Shown piece after piece: positions 44,139 through 52,333 of a stretch of DNA of 64,000 nucleotides. The notes under the pieces are model-generated. The model made no database searches. It saw nothing but the letters and a program-made list of their open reading frames with translations, and was not told the origin of the DNA. Each line of letters starts with the position of its first letter. Position 1 is the first letter of the stretch. Source of the stretch: QHXW01 sp963847515 (GTDB lineage: Bacteria; Acidobacteriota; Terriglobia; Bryobacterales; Bryobacteraceae); contig CAWKAA010000007.1 in the NCBI GenBank assembly GCA_963847515.1, forward strand, positions 1,860,001-1,924,000, in the 5' to 3' direction. Position numbers and translations under genes: made by a program.

Positions 44139-45513
44139 TCAGCGGCTGCGCGGGCGCGGGCCGTAGTTGGCGAACAGATAATCGAGGAATCCTTCGCGCT
44201 CTTCGTCTTTGACCTGCGCGCCCCAGCCGGTCATTTTCTTGAGTTCGCGATCCCACTGGGCGCGTGTGAGGCGTTGCTGGCGGATAACGTCATCCTCATG
44301 GCAGACCAGGCACGCATTCCTGAATCCAGCGGGCGGCGTTGTGAGGGAACTGGACGGCTGTGCAGGCTGCGGCGGGTTGGAAAGCTCCTTGACCACGTCC
44401 ACGCCCACTCGCGGAACCACGTTCCATCCATACCCCGACGGATTCCACTCCTGGTCAAATGGCTGCGTGTTTCCGGCGGCGTCGCGCGCCCGCGCCAGGA
44501 TCGTGTAATAAGCCTCTTGAGGCGGCGTCCAGTTGAACTCCCACTGGCGCCAGCCGAACTGGGTTTTCTGATCCTCGTGGAGCGCCGCCTGCTTCCAGGA
44601 GCGGCCCCCATCGACACTCACATCGACCGACGTTACCGGGCCGGCATCCCCGCTCCAGGCAACGCCGCGAATGGCGAGCGGGCTGCCGATGAGCCCTTGT
44701 GACCCATCAATCGGCGCGGCAATCACACTCTTGACGCGCAAGCTGGTTACCGGCTGCATTTTTTCCGGCGGGACTGCGGTACCCGGAGCAACCGGTTTTC
44801 CCGGATGCCGGTAAGCGTTCTTCATCCAGAATCCGTCACTATCCTTGTCCAGCACGCGGATGGACGTCACCCATTTGACCCAGGAATCGCTCGCCCAGCC
44901 CGGCGCCACCACCCGCAGCGGAAAGCCGTGCTTCACTGGCAGAGTCTCGCCGTTCATTGCGTAAGCGAGAAGCGTGTTCCCATCGAGCGCCTTCTTTATC
45001 GTTATCGACCGCTGGAAATCCGGCATGGTCCCAAGCGGAACATCCGCGCCATCGAAGAGAATCTCCCTGGCAGAATCTTTGACACCGGCTCGCTTGAGAA
45101 CGTCGGCCAAGCGCACGCCGCTCCAGCGAGCGTTGCCCACGGCTGCCACTCGCCCATTGCAGACCCGGAACAGAAGGCTCGTAGAAGCCGCGCCCGTTGC
45201 CTGCGCACTCGACGACGCTTACCAGTTCGACCGGCGGAAGTTTTTTCAGCTCTTCCATGGGGAGCGTGAGCGGCGTGGACACTTCACCCTCCACCTTGAG
45301 CCGCCATTCGCTCGCATTGACCGTGGGCACGTAGACGTGCGTGCGGACGAAGAAATGCTCGATCGGCGTGATATAGTCCGAGAACCCGGCAAGTGGCATC
45401 TCCAGATCTTCGGGACGAGTGGAGCGCACCAACATGTCGCGCTTGACGCGGTCCTCCGCGCGGAGAAGTGCGCCGGCGGCCACAAGGAAGAAATCTCTGC
45501 GCGCCAGGTTCAT
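44139..45513 (-). CDS. Tat-exported sulfite-oxidase-type molybdoenzyme fused to a cytochrome c domain, frameshifted at about 45144
   Basis: The first frame (from 45513) has a twin-arginine signal MNLARRDFFLVAAGALL, FFVRTHVYVPTVN and the molybdenum-ligand region VVECAGNGRGFYEP. It goes out of frame after LQWASG. The next frame resumes at AVGNARWSGVRLADVLKRAG and runs through the Mo-co dimerisation domain (SIRVLDKDSDGFWMKNAY, SVDGGRSWKQAALHE) to a C-terminal haem c site CLVCHEDD at about residue 400 and a stop at 44139. One extra base at 45144 explains the break; the repaired protein has about 457 residues. It joins the functions of separate SorA and SorB sulfite dehydrogenase subunits in one chain. 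Confidence 0.85.
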
Positions 45514-45622
45514 AAGTCTATTCCGTCAGTCTACTGTATCTCGGTTTCGCGGCCCGCCGGAGCGTTCTCAATCCGTCGAGAATTACCACATACGATCGTA
45601 TTCAGCCGGACGGACTTGGCGC

Positions 45623-45637
45623 GCTAGCTTAGCTAGC
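45623..45637. promoter_or_regulatory. 15-base palindrome GCTAGCT-T-AGCTAGC
   Basis: Perfect 7-bp arms around one base, in the 128-base gap between the end of tsaD and the molybdoenzyme start, five bases past the tsaD stop. It could be an operator for the molybdoenzyme gene or part of a tsaD 3' structure; no T-run is present. Confidence 0.3.
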
Positions 45638-45641
45638 CTTT

Positions 45642-46721
45642 CTACGCCAGCGGCAAATTAGCCGAGGCCGCAACACTCAGGTCGCTAAACTCGCGGCGTG
45701 CCAGCTTGGGAAATGCCGCCGCAGCGATCATGGCGGCGTTGTCTGTCGAAAGCTCAGGAGTTGGAAAGTGGACGGGATACGGCAGGTGCTCGGCGCGCGT
45801 CGCGGCACGCAGGCCGGAGTTGCACGCCACACCGCCGGAAATGATAAGAGCGCGCGCGCCCACGGATTCGGCGGCCGCAGCCGCGCGGCGCAGCAGTTCC
45901 TGAATCACGGTGCTCTGGAACGATGCCAGAAGGTCCAGCGTTTCTTGCGGGGTCACTGCTCGCCATTGTTCGAGGGTCGGCCTCGGATGTGCGGCCAGCA
46001 GTTCTTTGCGCTTCTGGATCTCGCCCACGAGGTCGCGCGCCTGCGTCCACCGCAGCACCGCCGTCTTGAGTCCGCTGAAGCTGAAATCGAGCGCATTGCC
46101 TTTCATCTTGGCCAGGGTGAACGGAACGGCGCGAGGATTCCCATAGGGCGCGAGCTGGTCGATGACCGGGCCGCCGGGATAGCCGAACCCCAGTAATTTA
46201 CCCACTTTGTCGAAGGCCTCGCCCGCGGCGTCGTCCCGCGTTTTTCCCAGCAAGCGGTACGAAAAACCTTCACTCACCTCGAATAGATGTGTGTGGCCGC
46301 CGCTCACGATTAGCGCCAGCGCCGGAAACTCCACCGGCGTGCCCCGCTGCTGCGACTCAATCACAACGGCATGAACATGCCCTTCAATGTGATTGACTCC
46401 GATGAGCGGAATGCCGCGGGCAAAGGAAAGCGATTTTGCGAACGTGAGCCCCACCAGTAGCGATCCCACCAGACCCGGCCCGACGGTTACGGCAATGGCG
46501 GCCAGGTCTGCGTAGGTGCTCTTGGATTCGGCGAGCGCGAGGCGCACCACCGGTACGATGGCGCGCAGGTGCTCACGCGATGCCAGCTCCGGCACCACGC
46601 CGCCATACCGCGCATGTGTGGCTAACTGGGAGGCAACAACGGAGGAGAGAATCGAGAGGCCGTCTTCCACCACCGCGGCGGCGGTCTCATCGCAGGAAGA
46701 CTCGATTCCGAGAATGCGCAC
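45642..46721 (-). CDS. tsaD: tRNA N6-adenosine threonylcarbamoyltransferase
   Basis: 359 residues, normal TsaD length. MRILGIESSCDETAAAVVED, SSVVASQLATHARYGGVVPE, LAAIAVTVGPGLVGSLLVG, GVNHIEGHVHAV (the HxxxH metal site), ALALIVSGGHTHLF, RDDAAGEAFDKVGKLLG, KTAVLRW and LIISGGVACNSGLRA are the family motifs. The enzyme places the threonylcarbamoyl group on A37 of ANN-decoding tRNAs together with TsaB and TsaE, in the cytoplasm, and is usually essential. It follows the hybrid histidine-kinase gene by 9 nt and may share its transcript. Confidence 0.97.
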   Translation of the reverse strand: MRILGIESSCDETAAAVVEDGLSILSSVVASQLATHARYGGVVPELASREHLRAIVPVVRLALAESKSTYADLAAIAVTVGPGLVGSLLVGLTFAKSLSFARGIPLIGVNHIEGHVHAVVIESQQRGTPVEFPALALIVSGGHTHLFEVSEGFSYRLLGKTRDDAAGEAFDKVGKLLGFGYPGGPVIDQLAPYGNPRAVPFTLAKMKGNALDFSFSGLKTAVLRWTQARDLVGEIQKRKELLAAHPRPTLEQWRAVTPQETLDLLASFQSTVIQELLRRAAAAAESVGARALIISGGVACNSGLRAATRAEHLPYPVHFPTPELSTDNAAMIAAAAFPKLARREFSDLSVAASANLPLA

Positions 46722-46730
46722 TCACTTCGA

Positions 46731-47864
46731 TTATACGCGGGATACATCGTCAGTGCCGTTGAGGACGTCCTGAATCCGCCGCACCAGGTCGATCGGCGAA
46801 TAGGGCTTGGCAAGAAAATGTCCGGTGGCGTCATCGAGGGGATAGCCGCTGGCCACCAGCGCCTTGATATTCGGGCGTATCTGGCGTATCTGATCGAGCG
46901 CTTCGAGCCCCGAAAGGCCGGGCATTGTCACGTCCAGGAACACCAGGTCGATCGTGTCGGGATTTTCGGAAAATACGCGCACGGCTTCCTCGCCATCGCT
47001 GGCTTCCATGATGTTATATCCCTTACTCAATAGAATGTGCACGGCCGCGCGCCGCACTGGGCCCTCGTCATCCGCGATCAGCACGCAAGCCGAACTCTCG
47101 GCTAAGTTTTTTGGCTGCCCGGCCGGCTGATCGGAGCGGCTCAGGGCGGGCAGAGAGATCCGGTACGTCACTGAATTGGCGTCGCGCGCGATGTCAATCG
47201 AGCCGCCGTGAGCGCGGACAATCTCGATGTCGCGGGCCAGCCCGAAAGTGCCCGTTTCGAGGATGGTCTTCGACGGTGAGACCTGCGTAAACAGCCGCTT
47301 CGGATTTTCCTGTAGCCGCCCCACGTTCGAAACAGAAATTGTGATCGTGATGTACTTTGGGCCGTTCCTGGCCTGTACTTCGAGCAGGCTTTCTTCCGGC
47401 ATAGCGCGGCCGGCGCTAGCCGCCAACGTCATGATCACCTGCTGGATCTGGTTTCCATCGGCCATGATCGTCGGCAGGTGCGTATGCCTGGCAAACTTGG
47501 TGGGGACGTTGCGGGGAAGCACTTTGCGCAGAATTCGCTCGGTGCCCTTCAGCAGCTGGTCCATTTGGACGGGCCGCAATTCCGGCTTCACGCTCTGCCC
47601 CAGGTTCAGTAGCGCGCTCGTCATTTCCACGCAGCGCTGGGTGGCCTTCTGGGCCTCCTGCAGGCCTTCGTAAAGCGGGTGATCGGGGTCCAGGGAATCG
47701 AGTGACAAACCTACGTTCCCCAGGATCACCGTCAGCTCGTTATTGAGATCGTGGGCTATAAAGCCCGCCAGCGCACCCATCATTTCCAGCTTCTGCTCTT
47801 TGCGCAGGGCGGTTTCGAGTTCCGGTGCGGGCGCCTGATCTTCTTTCGGAGCCATTCGATCCAT
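46731..47864 (-). CDS. Hybrid histidine kinase with degenerate ATPase domain and receiver
   Basis: 377 residues, no membrane segment, so cytoplasmic. The H-box MGALAGFIAHDLNNELTVIL is intact (about residues 29-48). In the ATPase region the N-box aligns as QVIMTLAASAGRAMP, with Ser in place of the key Asn. The G1 DxGxG is VSNVGRLQ, the F-box FTQVSPSK, and G2 is GTFGLARDI. Nucleotide binding is therefore doubtful. The receiver is complete: CVLIADDEGPVRRAA, LVFLDVTMPGLSG (phospho-Asp) and LAKPYSPIDL. It may be phosphorylated by another kinase or act by binding alone. It diverges from the M49 gene. Confidence 0.9.
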   Translation of the reverse strand: MDRMAPKEDQAPAPELETALRKEQKLEMMGALAGFIAHDLNNELTVILGNVGLSLDSLDPDHPLYEGLQEAQKATQRCVEMTSALLNLGQSVKPELRPVQMDQLLKGTERILRKVLPRNVPTKFARHTHLPTIMADGNQIQQVIMTLAASAGRAMPEESLLEVQARNGPKYITITISVSNVGRLQENPKRLFTQVSPSKTILETGTFGLARDIEIVRAHGGSIDIARDANSVTYRISLPALSRSDQPAGQPKNLAESSACVLIADDEGPVRRAAVHILLSKGYNIMEASDGEEAVRVFSENPDTIDLVFLDVTMPGLSGLEALDQIRQIRPNIKALVASGYPLDDATGHFLAKPYSPIDLVRRIQDVLNGTDDVSRV

Positions 47865-47978
47865 CGCATTTCCATGCTAGACGCCGGCTCCGGCGACGCG
47901 AACGGCTCTGCGGACGGATGTTCTAAGCCGGCAAGGAAATAAATTTGTCCGTATACGGTGACTGCCATAATGGGAATC

Positions 47979-49667
47979 ATGAAGAAAATGCTGCCTGTGC
48001 TTCTGGCGGTCGCGGGCGCGGGCGGCTCGGAACCGCAAGGCGCCAGTCTCGCCGAGCTCCAGCGCATGATCGCGCGCTTCGCCCCCACCGAGATACGCGT
48101 GGACACCTCCGGACTCTCCGCCGGCGATCGGAAGGCGCTGGTGAAGCTGATTGAGGCTTCGAGAATCGTCAATACCATCTTTCTCACGCAGTTATGGAGC
48201 GGCAACGCGGCTCTGATGACGCAGCTCGAAAAGGACGGGTCGCCGCTAGGCAGGGCACGCAGCCATTATTTCTGGATCAACAAAGGTCCCTGGTCGGATC
48301 TGGACGACCACACCGCTTTTCTTCCGGGCGTTCCGCCGAAGAAACTGCCCGGCGCGAATTTTTACCCTCCCGATATGACCAAAGACGAGTTCGAAAGCTG
48401 GGTGAAAGGGTTGCCGAAAACGCAGCGGGAGAATGCCGCGGGATTCTTCACCATAATCGTCCGTGATGATGCCAGAAGGCTGCAAACGGTGCCTTACAGC
48501 AAGGCTTACCGGAAGGAACTGGAACAGGCCGCGGATCTGTTGCGTCAAGCGGCTGGTTTCACCAACAACGAAACGCTGCGCAAGTTTCTCACCTTGCGCG
48601 CCGATGCTTTTCTCTCCAACGATTACTATGCGAGCGATCTTGCCTGGATGGATCTCGACGCTCCGCTCGATGTCACCATCGGTCCTTACGAAACCTATAA
48701 CGACGAGCTGTTTGGATATAAGGCGGCATTTGAAGCGTATGTGAACCTTCGCGACGAACAGGAGACCGCCAAGGTAAAGTTCTTCGCCGGGCACATGCAG
48801 GAGATCGAGGATAACCTGCCCATCGACGCCCGTTATCGAAATCCGAAGATCGGCGCCGCTGCACCCATCCGGGTGGTGAACGAGATCTTCTCCGCCGGAG
48901 ATGGCAATCACGGCGTGCAGACCGCGGCCTACAACCTTCCTAATGACGATCGCGTGGTTCAGGAAAAAGGATCGAAGCGCGTCATGCTGAAGAACGTGTC
49001 CGAGGCTAAGTTCGAAAGCACGCTGACGCCGATTTCGAAGCGAATGCTAACGCCCGATGCACAGCGCGATCTCAGCTTCGATGCGTTCTTCACGCATATT
49101 CTGGCGCACGAGATGACGCACGGCATCGGCCCGCACAGCATTCAGGTTGACGGACGCCAGACCACGCCGCGGCAGGAATTGAAAGAGCTATTCAGCGCGG
49201 TCGAAGAAGCCAAAGCCGATGTCACCGGACTTTTCATGCTGCAGCACTTATATGATCGCGGCCTCTTGCCTGGTGGAGAACGAAACGAGCGGCTGCTTTA
49301 CAACACGTTTCTGGCATCGGCGTTTCGCACCCTGCGTTTCGGGGTGCATGAGGCGCACGGCAAAGGGATGGCCATGCAGTTCAATTATTTGACTGACCAT
49401 GGCGCATTTGCAGCCAACTCCAACGGCACGTATGCCGTGAACTTCGGCAAAATCAAATCCGCTGTGCGTGACCTGGACCACGATCTGCTGACTCTTGAAG
49501 CCACCGGCGATTACGCAGGCGCAAAGAAAATGCTGGATGAACTGGGAGTGTTGCGGCCGCAACTGGCGGCAGCTCTCAGCACGCTGAAAGACATACCAAC
49601 CGATATCGAGCCCCGCTTCGCAACGGCGGACAGCGTAGCGCTGGTTGCAAAGAAGGTGAAACGTTAG
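47979..49667 (+). CDS. Exported M49-like (dipeptidyl peptidase III-related) metallopeptidase
   Basis: 562 residues from MKKMLPVLLAVAGAGGSE, a short signal peptide; GTG and ATG codons 3 to 7 codons upstream are possible starts. The zinc site reads HILAHEMTHGIGPH, a five-residue HExxH instead of the six-residue HExxGH of classic DPP III. It is followed 50-odd residues later by SAVEEAKADVTGLFML, matching the EExxAD third-ligand motif of family M49. Upstream FYPPDMTKDEFESWV and NDYYASDLAWMDLDAPLDVT also match bacterial and Nudix-linked M49 proteins. It likely cleaves peptides in the periplasm. Its last codon overlaps the small convergent gene by 4 nt. Confidence 0.88.
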   Translation: MKKMLPVLLAVAGAGGSEPQGASLAELQRMIARFAPTEIRVDTSGLSAGDRKALVKLIEASRIVNTIFLTQLWSGNAALMTQLEKDGSPLGRARSHYFWINKGPWSDLDDHTAFLPGVPPKKLPGANFYPPDMTKDEFESWVKGLPKTQRENAAGFFTIIVRDDARRLQTVPYSKAYRKELEQAADLLRQAAGFTNNETLRKFLTLRADAFLSNDYYASDLAWMDLDAPLDVTIGPYETYNDELFGYKAAFEAYVNLRDEQETAKVKFFAGHMQEIEDNLPIDARYRNPKIGAAAPIRVVNEIFSAGDGNHGVQTAAYNLPNDDRVVQEKGSKRVMLKNVSEAKFESTLTPISKRMLTPDAQRDLSFDAFFTHILAHEMTHGIGPHSIQVDGRQTTPRQELKELFSAVEEAKADVTGLFMLQHLYDRGLLPGGERNERLLYNTFLASAFRTLRFGVHEAHGKGMAMQFNYLTDHGAFAANSNGTYAVNFGKIKSAVRDLDHDLLTLEATGDYAGAKKMLDELGVLRPQLAAALSTLKDIPTDIEPRFATADSVALVAKKVKR

Positions 49668-49942
49668 CGGGCCGCTACCGCGATTGCTTTTTTCGCCGGT
49701 TCCAAAAGCGCAAGTTTCCCGTCAAGATCAGCCAGAGCCTTGCGCAAAATCTCCTGATAACGGGGATTTTCACTGCTGGACAGTTCCCGCTGTACGCGCG
49801 TACGCGACAATTCCAGGTTCTCTTTCTCGCGCATCTCTTGGATCTGTTCTTGACTCAAATGGGGCCTAGGGATCGCTTTTGGCTTACTGGCGGCGGATTC
49901 GATCTGGGCTTCGACCGACTTACTTTCCCAGCCTCTCGCCAT
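49664..49942 (-). CDS. Small charged helical protein, unknown function
   Basis: 92 residues from the ATG of MARGWESKSVEAQIESAASK, with GAAAG just before it; an in-frame codon 21 residues upstream gives a less likely longer form. The sequence is charged and helical (SQEQIQEMREKENLELSRTR), suggestive of a coiled coil, and has no signal or membrane segment. No family is recognised with certainty. It lies convergent to the M49 gene (4-nt overlap) and divergent from the formamidase gene. Confidence 0.7.
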   Translation of the reverse strand: MARGWESKSVEAQIESAASKPKAIPRPHLSQEQIQEMREKENLELSRTRVQRELSSSENPRYQEILRKALADLDGKLALLEPAKKAIAVAAR

Positions 49943-50035
49943 ACTTTCATTGTACGCGAGTTTACACAGCCGCGCCGGGAAACTTCCAAATTTGCCGTCC
50001 ACCATCGTACCCGGACTAGCGATAAGCTTACTGGA

Positions 50036-51337
50036 ATGATGGATATGACATCTGTTCTCTGGAGAGCGGCCATTTTCACCCTCTCGGTGCTGTGCTTGGC
50101 GCCGGGCCTCTTTGCGGCGGCGCTCGACGGCGTTTGGGAAATCACAATCACGCGATTTGGCGAACCCTTATACAGCCGTGCGGCCATCCAAACCAGCGGC
50201 GAGAAGCTCGCCGGCCAGTTCGATGCCATGGCACTCGAAGGGACGGCGCGCGGCGAGGCCGTGGCCTTTACCGTTCGCCAGAATGACGGCAAGGTCATCG
50301 GGGATTTCAAGGGAACGACGATCGAGGGGGTTCTGGTCGGGACCGGCAAGCTCCACGATGAGGTGGTGAGCTGGACCGGCCAACACCTGGCCGAGCGGCC
50401 GGCGGGTGCCCCAAAAACGCATCGATTCTTCCCGCGATCCTTTCAACGGGAGTTTTCTAGCGGGATCGCGCCGGTGTTGCACGTCTATCCGGGCGACAGT
50501 GTCAGTACATCCACCATCGACGCCGAAGGAATGGATGCCAGCGGGAAGCAGAGATCGCCTGGTCCAAACCCCCTCACTGGTCCGTTTTACGTCGAAAACG
50601 CATGGCCCGGCGACACATTGGTAGTGCATTTCACTCGCATCCGCATGAATCGCGATTCGGCGCACCACAGCCATGCCGTGGTAGGGAGCGCTTTGAATCC
50701 GGATTATTTCAAGGATCTGAAGCCAGAAGATAAATTCGACAGCGAGTGGCGGCTGGATCGCGAGCGTGGTGTCGCAGCGCTAAAAAATCCCACGGAAAAA
50801 CTGAAAAACTTTTCGATCAAGCTCGCGCCCATGCTGGGTTGCGTGGGAGTGGCTCCGCCGGGACGGAGCGCGATCGAGTCGACTTACCCGGGCAGCTTTG
50901 GCGGCAACCTGGACTACAACCAGATCCGCGAGGGCGTAACAGTTTACTTTCCGGTCTATCAGCCCGGCGCTCTGCTGTTCGTGGGCGACGGGCACGCAGC
51001 CCAGGGCGACGCCGAGCTGACCGGCGACGCGCTGGAGACGTCGATGGATGTGGAGTTCTCCGTAGATGTGGTGCAAGGCCAGTCGATCGAAATGCCGCGC
51101 GCGGAGAACAGCGAATACGTAATGGCGCTGGGGATCGGCAACTCGCTCGAGGACGCGCTACAGGCGGCCACGACGAACATGGCGCGGTGGCTGGAGCGCG
51201 ATTACAAGCTGAATTCAGCCGAAGTGGCGATGGTGTTGGGAACGTCGATGCACTATGACGTTGCCGAGATCGTCGATCCGCGGGTGAACCTGGTGGCCAA
51301 GGTGCCCAAGAGTGTTCTTTCCCAATTGCGGCAATAG
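50036..51337 (+). CDS. Exported acetamidase/formamidase-family protein
   Basis: 433 residues from the first of two adjacent ATG codons; the frame is open 66 codons upstream but without a signal. The N-terminus (VLWRAAIFTLSVLCLAPGLF) is a signal peptide, then a family-specific beta domain of about 110 residues (WEITITRFGEPLYSRAAIQT), and the FmdA_AmdA fold: VLHVYPGDSVSTSTIDAEGM, NPLTGPFYVENAWPGDTLVV, MLGCVGVAPPG, GSFGGNLDYNQIREG, LLFVGDGHAAQGDAE. Members hydrolyse short amides; the D/H metal or catalytic residues (GDGHAAQGDAE) are kept. The downstream zincin gene overlaps its end by 26 nt. Confidence 0.92.
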   Translation: MMDMTSVLWRAAIFTLSVLCLAPGLFAAALDGVWEITITRFGEPLYSRAAIQTSGEKLAGQFDAMALEGTARGEAVAFTVRQNDGKVIGDFKGTTIEGVLVGTGKLHDEVVSWTGQHLAERPAGAPKTHRFFPRSFQREFSSGIAPVLHVYPGDSVSTSTIDAEGMDASGKQRSPGPNPLTGPFYVENAWPGDTLVVHFTRIRMNRDSAHHSHAVVGSALNPDYFKDLKPEDKFDSEWRLDRERGVAALKNPTEKLKNFSIKLAPMLGCVGVAPPGRSAIESTYPGSFGGNLDYNQIREGVTVYFPVYQPGALLFVGDGHAAQGDAELTGDALETSMDVEFSVDVVQGQSIEMPRAENSEYVMALGIGNSLEDALQAATTNMARWLERDYKLNSAEVAMVLGTSMHYDVAEIVDPRVNLVAKVPKSVLSQLRQ

Positions 51338-51848
51338 GGGGAGCCCGTGGCCCGCGACCATTCCGCGCGTCTCCGGGCGACCCGTCGAGATCGAATTTCG
51401 AAGCGCCATTCCGGACGGCTCTGGAGGCGAGGCGCATGCGGCAACGGATTTGCGGCAGAGGCGAATGGCCATTGAGGAAGCCCTCATGGCCCATCCCGAG
51501 GAGTTCGCGCGAATCTTCGTCCACGAGTTGTTTCACTTTGCATGGCTGCGCCTGGGAAACGCGAAGAGGCGTTCGTACGAAGAGATGATCGCGCGCGAAC
51601 TGCGGCGGCAGATGCGTGGGGAACTGGGGTGGTCGGCGGAGTGGCGAAAGGGCAAACTCACGGCGCGCGATCGCCGTGAGAGGACGCGGAAGTGGCGCGA
51701 GTACTGCTGCGAGAGCTTCTGTGATACGGCGGCATGGCTCTACGCAGGGGTGCGAAAACACGCTGAATTTACATTGGCTGCGGATGGGCGGGCGGGACGC
51801 CGCGAATGGTTCCGGAAAAGCGGATTGGATGAGGGGGTGGCGATTTAG
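51312..51848 (+). CDS. Putative small zincin-like metalloprotease
   Basis: 178 residues from a GTG inside the end of the formamidase gene; a later start at the Met of MAIEEALMAHPEEF would remove the first 50 residues. The core is EFARIFVHELFHFAWLRLGN, a clear HExxH zinc-binding helix, followed some 55 residues later by YCCESFCDTAAWLY, where Glu or Asp may be a third ligand. No signal peptide. The family is not recognised by name; the combination VHELFHF with an ESFCD segment looks like a small cytoplasmic minigluzincin. It overlaps the upstream gene, so it may be translationally coupled. Confidence 0.75.
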   Translation: MFFPNCGNRGSPWPATIPRVSGRPVEIEFRSAIPDGSGGEAHAATDLRQRRMAIEEALMAHPEEFARIFVHELFHFAWLRLGNAKRRSYEEMIARELRRQMRGELGWSAEWRKGKLTARDRRERTRKWREYCCESFCDTAAWLYAGVRKHAEFTLAADGRAGRREWFRKSGLDEGVAI

Positions 51849-51897
51849 TTTCTTGAGATTTGTGGAGACCTTTGAAGACAAGTCAAAGGGGCCGCGA

Positions 51898-52309
51898 ATG
51901 GACGCGAATATACGCGAATTAGATCTTCTCGTGAAGACGGTTATCGGGGCGGCTTACGGGGCGGCTTACGGGGCGGCTTACGGGGCGGCTTACGAGGTGT
52001 CGAACGTGCTTGGGGCCGGGTTTTTGGAGAAGGTTTATGAGCGGGCCTTAGTGCAGGAACTTGTTTCGCGGGGGCTTAATGTCAGGTCTCAGGCCTCCTT
52101 TCCGGTCGGCTATAAAGGTCAGTGCGTATGTTGCCGATCTGTTAATCGAGGAACAGCTCATCGTAGAGCTGAAATGCGTGGATCAGTTCGCTAACGAGCA
52201 TCTTGCGCAGTGCATCAACTATCTGAAAGCATCCGGAATCAAGTTGGCATTGCGCATCAACTTTCAGAAACCCAGGGTGGAGTGGAAGTGTATCGTTTAC
52301 AGTCCATAG
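51898..52309 (+). pseudogene. GxxExxY-family protein gene, frameshifted, with 12-bp repeat expansion
   Basis: The first frame starts MDANIRELDLLVKTVIGAAY and holds the family-naming motif GFLEKVYERALVQELVSRG. It loses frame after FPVGYKG near 52115. The next frame continues VSAYVADLLIEEQLIVELKC, NEHLAQCINYLKASGIKLAL and INFQKPRVEW to TAG at 52309. An AAGGT duplication lost to five bases, or any 2-base loss, explains the break. Four copies of a 12-bp unit insert extra GAAY steps before the motif. The whole gene is framed by 18-bp inverted repeats. GxxExxY proteins (PD-(D/E)XK-like) have no settled function. Confidence 0.85.
51946..51993 (+). repeat. Four perfect tandem copies of a 12-bp unit
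   Basis: GGGGCGGCTTAC is repeated four times without a break, in frame within the GxxExxY gene. It codes Gly-Ala-Ala-Tyr each time. The family usually has one such step, so three copies are likely slippage additions. Confidence 0.95.
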
Positions 52310-52333
52310 ATTCGCGTTCATTCGCGGCGTAAC

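Larger units (their letters stand above)
51892..52327 (+). mobile_element. GxxExxY unit flanked by 18-bp inverted repeats
   Basis: CCGCGAATGGACGCGAAT (51892-51909) covers the start codon. Its near-exact complement ATTCGCGTTCATTCGCGG (52310-52327) starts one base after the stop; 17 of 18 positions pair. The 436-bp unit holds only the GxxExxY frame. The tight fit of repeat ends to start and stop codons suggests a compact transferable cassette. No transposase or target duplication is evident. Confidence 0.5.
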
